In this document: positions 20,376-20,544 of the stretch, piece by piece | How the letters are laid out: every line of letters begins with the position of its first letter | How positions within the stretch are numbered: the stretch's first letter is position 1 | DNA from: JAICKM01 sp035693165 | Lineage (GTDB): Bacteria > Chloroflexota > Chloroflexia > QHBQ01 > JAICKM01 | Length of the DNA: 20,544 nt | Direction of reading: 5' to 3' | Assembly (NCBI GenBank): GCA_035693165.1 | Contig: DASSGZ010000347.1 | Location: 1-20,544 of the forward strand | Notes under the pieces: generated by a model | Told to the model about the DNA's origin: nothing | Databases searched by the model: none | The model's input: only the letters and a program-made list of their open reading frames with translations | Program-made: the position numbers and the translations under genes

Positions 20376-20462
20376 GCTTCAGTAAATTGTTCTTCGGAAC
20401 TATATATTGGGGTAGGGAAGCCGGAGGATCCGCAAGGATTGTCCGGCTTCCGTCTCTTTCCG
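20376..20462 (+). ncRNA. Candidate small RNA or attenuated leader
   Basis: A promoter is directly upstream and the segment folds clearly: a GTTC-TTCG-GAAC tetraloop hairpin (20390-20401), then a strong stem GGAAGCCGGA/TCCGGCTTCC (about 20417-20451) whose inner part is GATCC-GCAA-GGATT. A T/C-rich stretch GTCTCTTTCC follows, a plausible but imperfect terminator. It could be a small RNA of about 85 nt or the leader of a gene beyond the window; no known family was recognised. Confidence 0.45.
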
Positions 20463-20544
20463 GGCCGGGTTGCAACCGGCCCCTACACCGCGCTCGCAGG
20501 CCGGTTGAACCTTCCTACAGACGGGACTGTTGTAGGGGCCGGTT
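20463..20544. repeat. Cluster of GGCCGGTT palindromic repeats (copies B-D)
   Basis: GGGCCGGGTTGCAACCGGCCCCTACA (as two arms around 20463-20488) repeats the palindrome at 18142. A partial copy GGCCGGTTGAACC followed by CCTACA lies near 20500-20520. An inverted arm TGTAGGGGCCGGTT runs to the window edge. Three related pieces within 82 bases suggest nested or partly deleted elements. Confidence 0.7.

Overview
The window is GC-rich, contiguous chromosomal DNA from a bacterium. Several traits together suggest Chloroflexota: a Bacillus-type sdhCAB operon, a bifunctional homocysteine methyltransferase/methylenetetrahydrofolate reductase, a T-box leader, lipoproteins with Thr- or Ser/Gly-rich linkers, dispersed GGGCCGGTTT palindromes, and a 23S rRNA gene not preceded by 16S. 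The phylum is an inference and was not tested. I found no transposase, phage gene, CRISPR array or tRNA gene.

Layout. 1-82 is the 5' end of a 23S rRNA gene on the minus strand. It is fed by two near-consensus tandem promoters (about 582-610 and 691-719) through a leader of about 490 nt that contains an intrinsic terminator and a candidate small RNA. 723-4132 is a three-gene ABC importer operon (minus): permease, ATPase, lipoprotein binding protein, with its own promoter and terminator. 4239-6068 holds two minus-strand regulators: a DtxR/MntR-family repressor, probably leaderless and with an altered metal site, and a LysR-type regulator. The LysR gene diverges from sdhC-sdhA-sdhB (6161-9912, plus), which encodes succinate:quinone oxidoreductase and ends in a strong terminator. 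9939-11807 (minus) holds a PIG-L/LmbE deacetylase, a GSP17M/YflT-like protein and a DUF4760-like protein. 12076-14540 (plus) is a promoter, a tyrosine T-box riboswitch, and one continuous reading frame joining a PheRS-beta-like B3/B4 tRNA-editing domain to a complete tyrosyl-tRNA synthetase. Further plus genes are a GT39/PMT-like membrane glycosyltransferase (14867-16507) and a lipoprotein HtrA protease (16746-18071). The convergent bifunctional methionine/folate enzyme (18186-20204, minus) follows. The last 340 bases hold divergent promoters around four regularly spaced DnaA-box-like 9-mers, a candidate small RNA, and palindromic repeats.

The strongest candidate for something new is the B3/B4-TyrRS fusion under T-box control: a domain known for removing tyrosine from tRNA-Phe is joined to the enzyme that handles tyrosine. 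The next most interesting are the DnaA-box cluster between divergent promoters, the 23S leader with its internal terminator, and the DtxR-family protein lacking a usual metal ligand.
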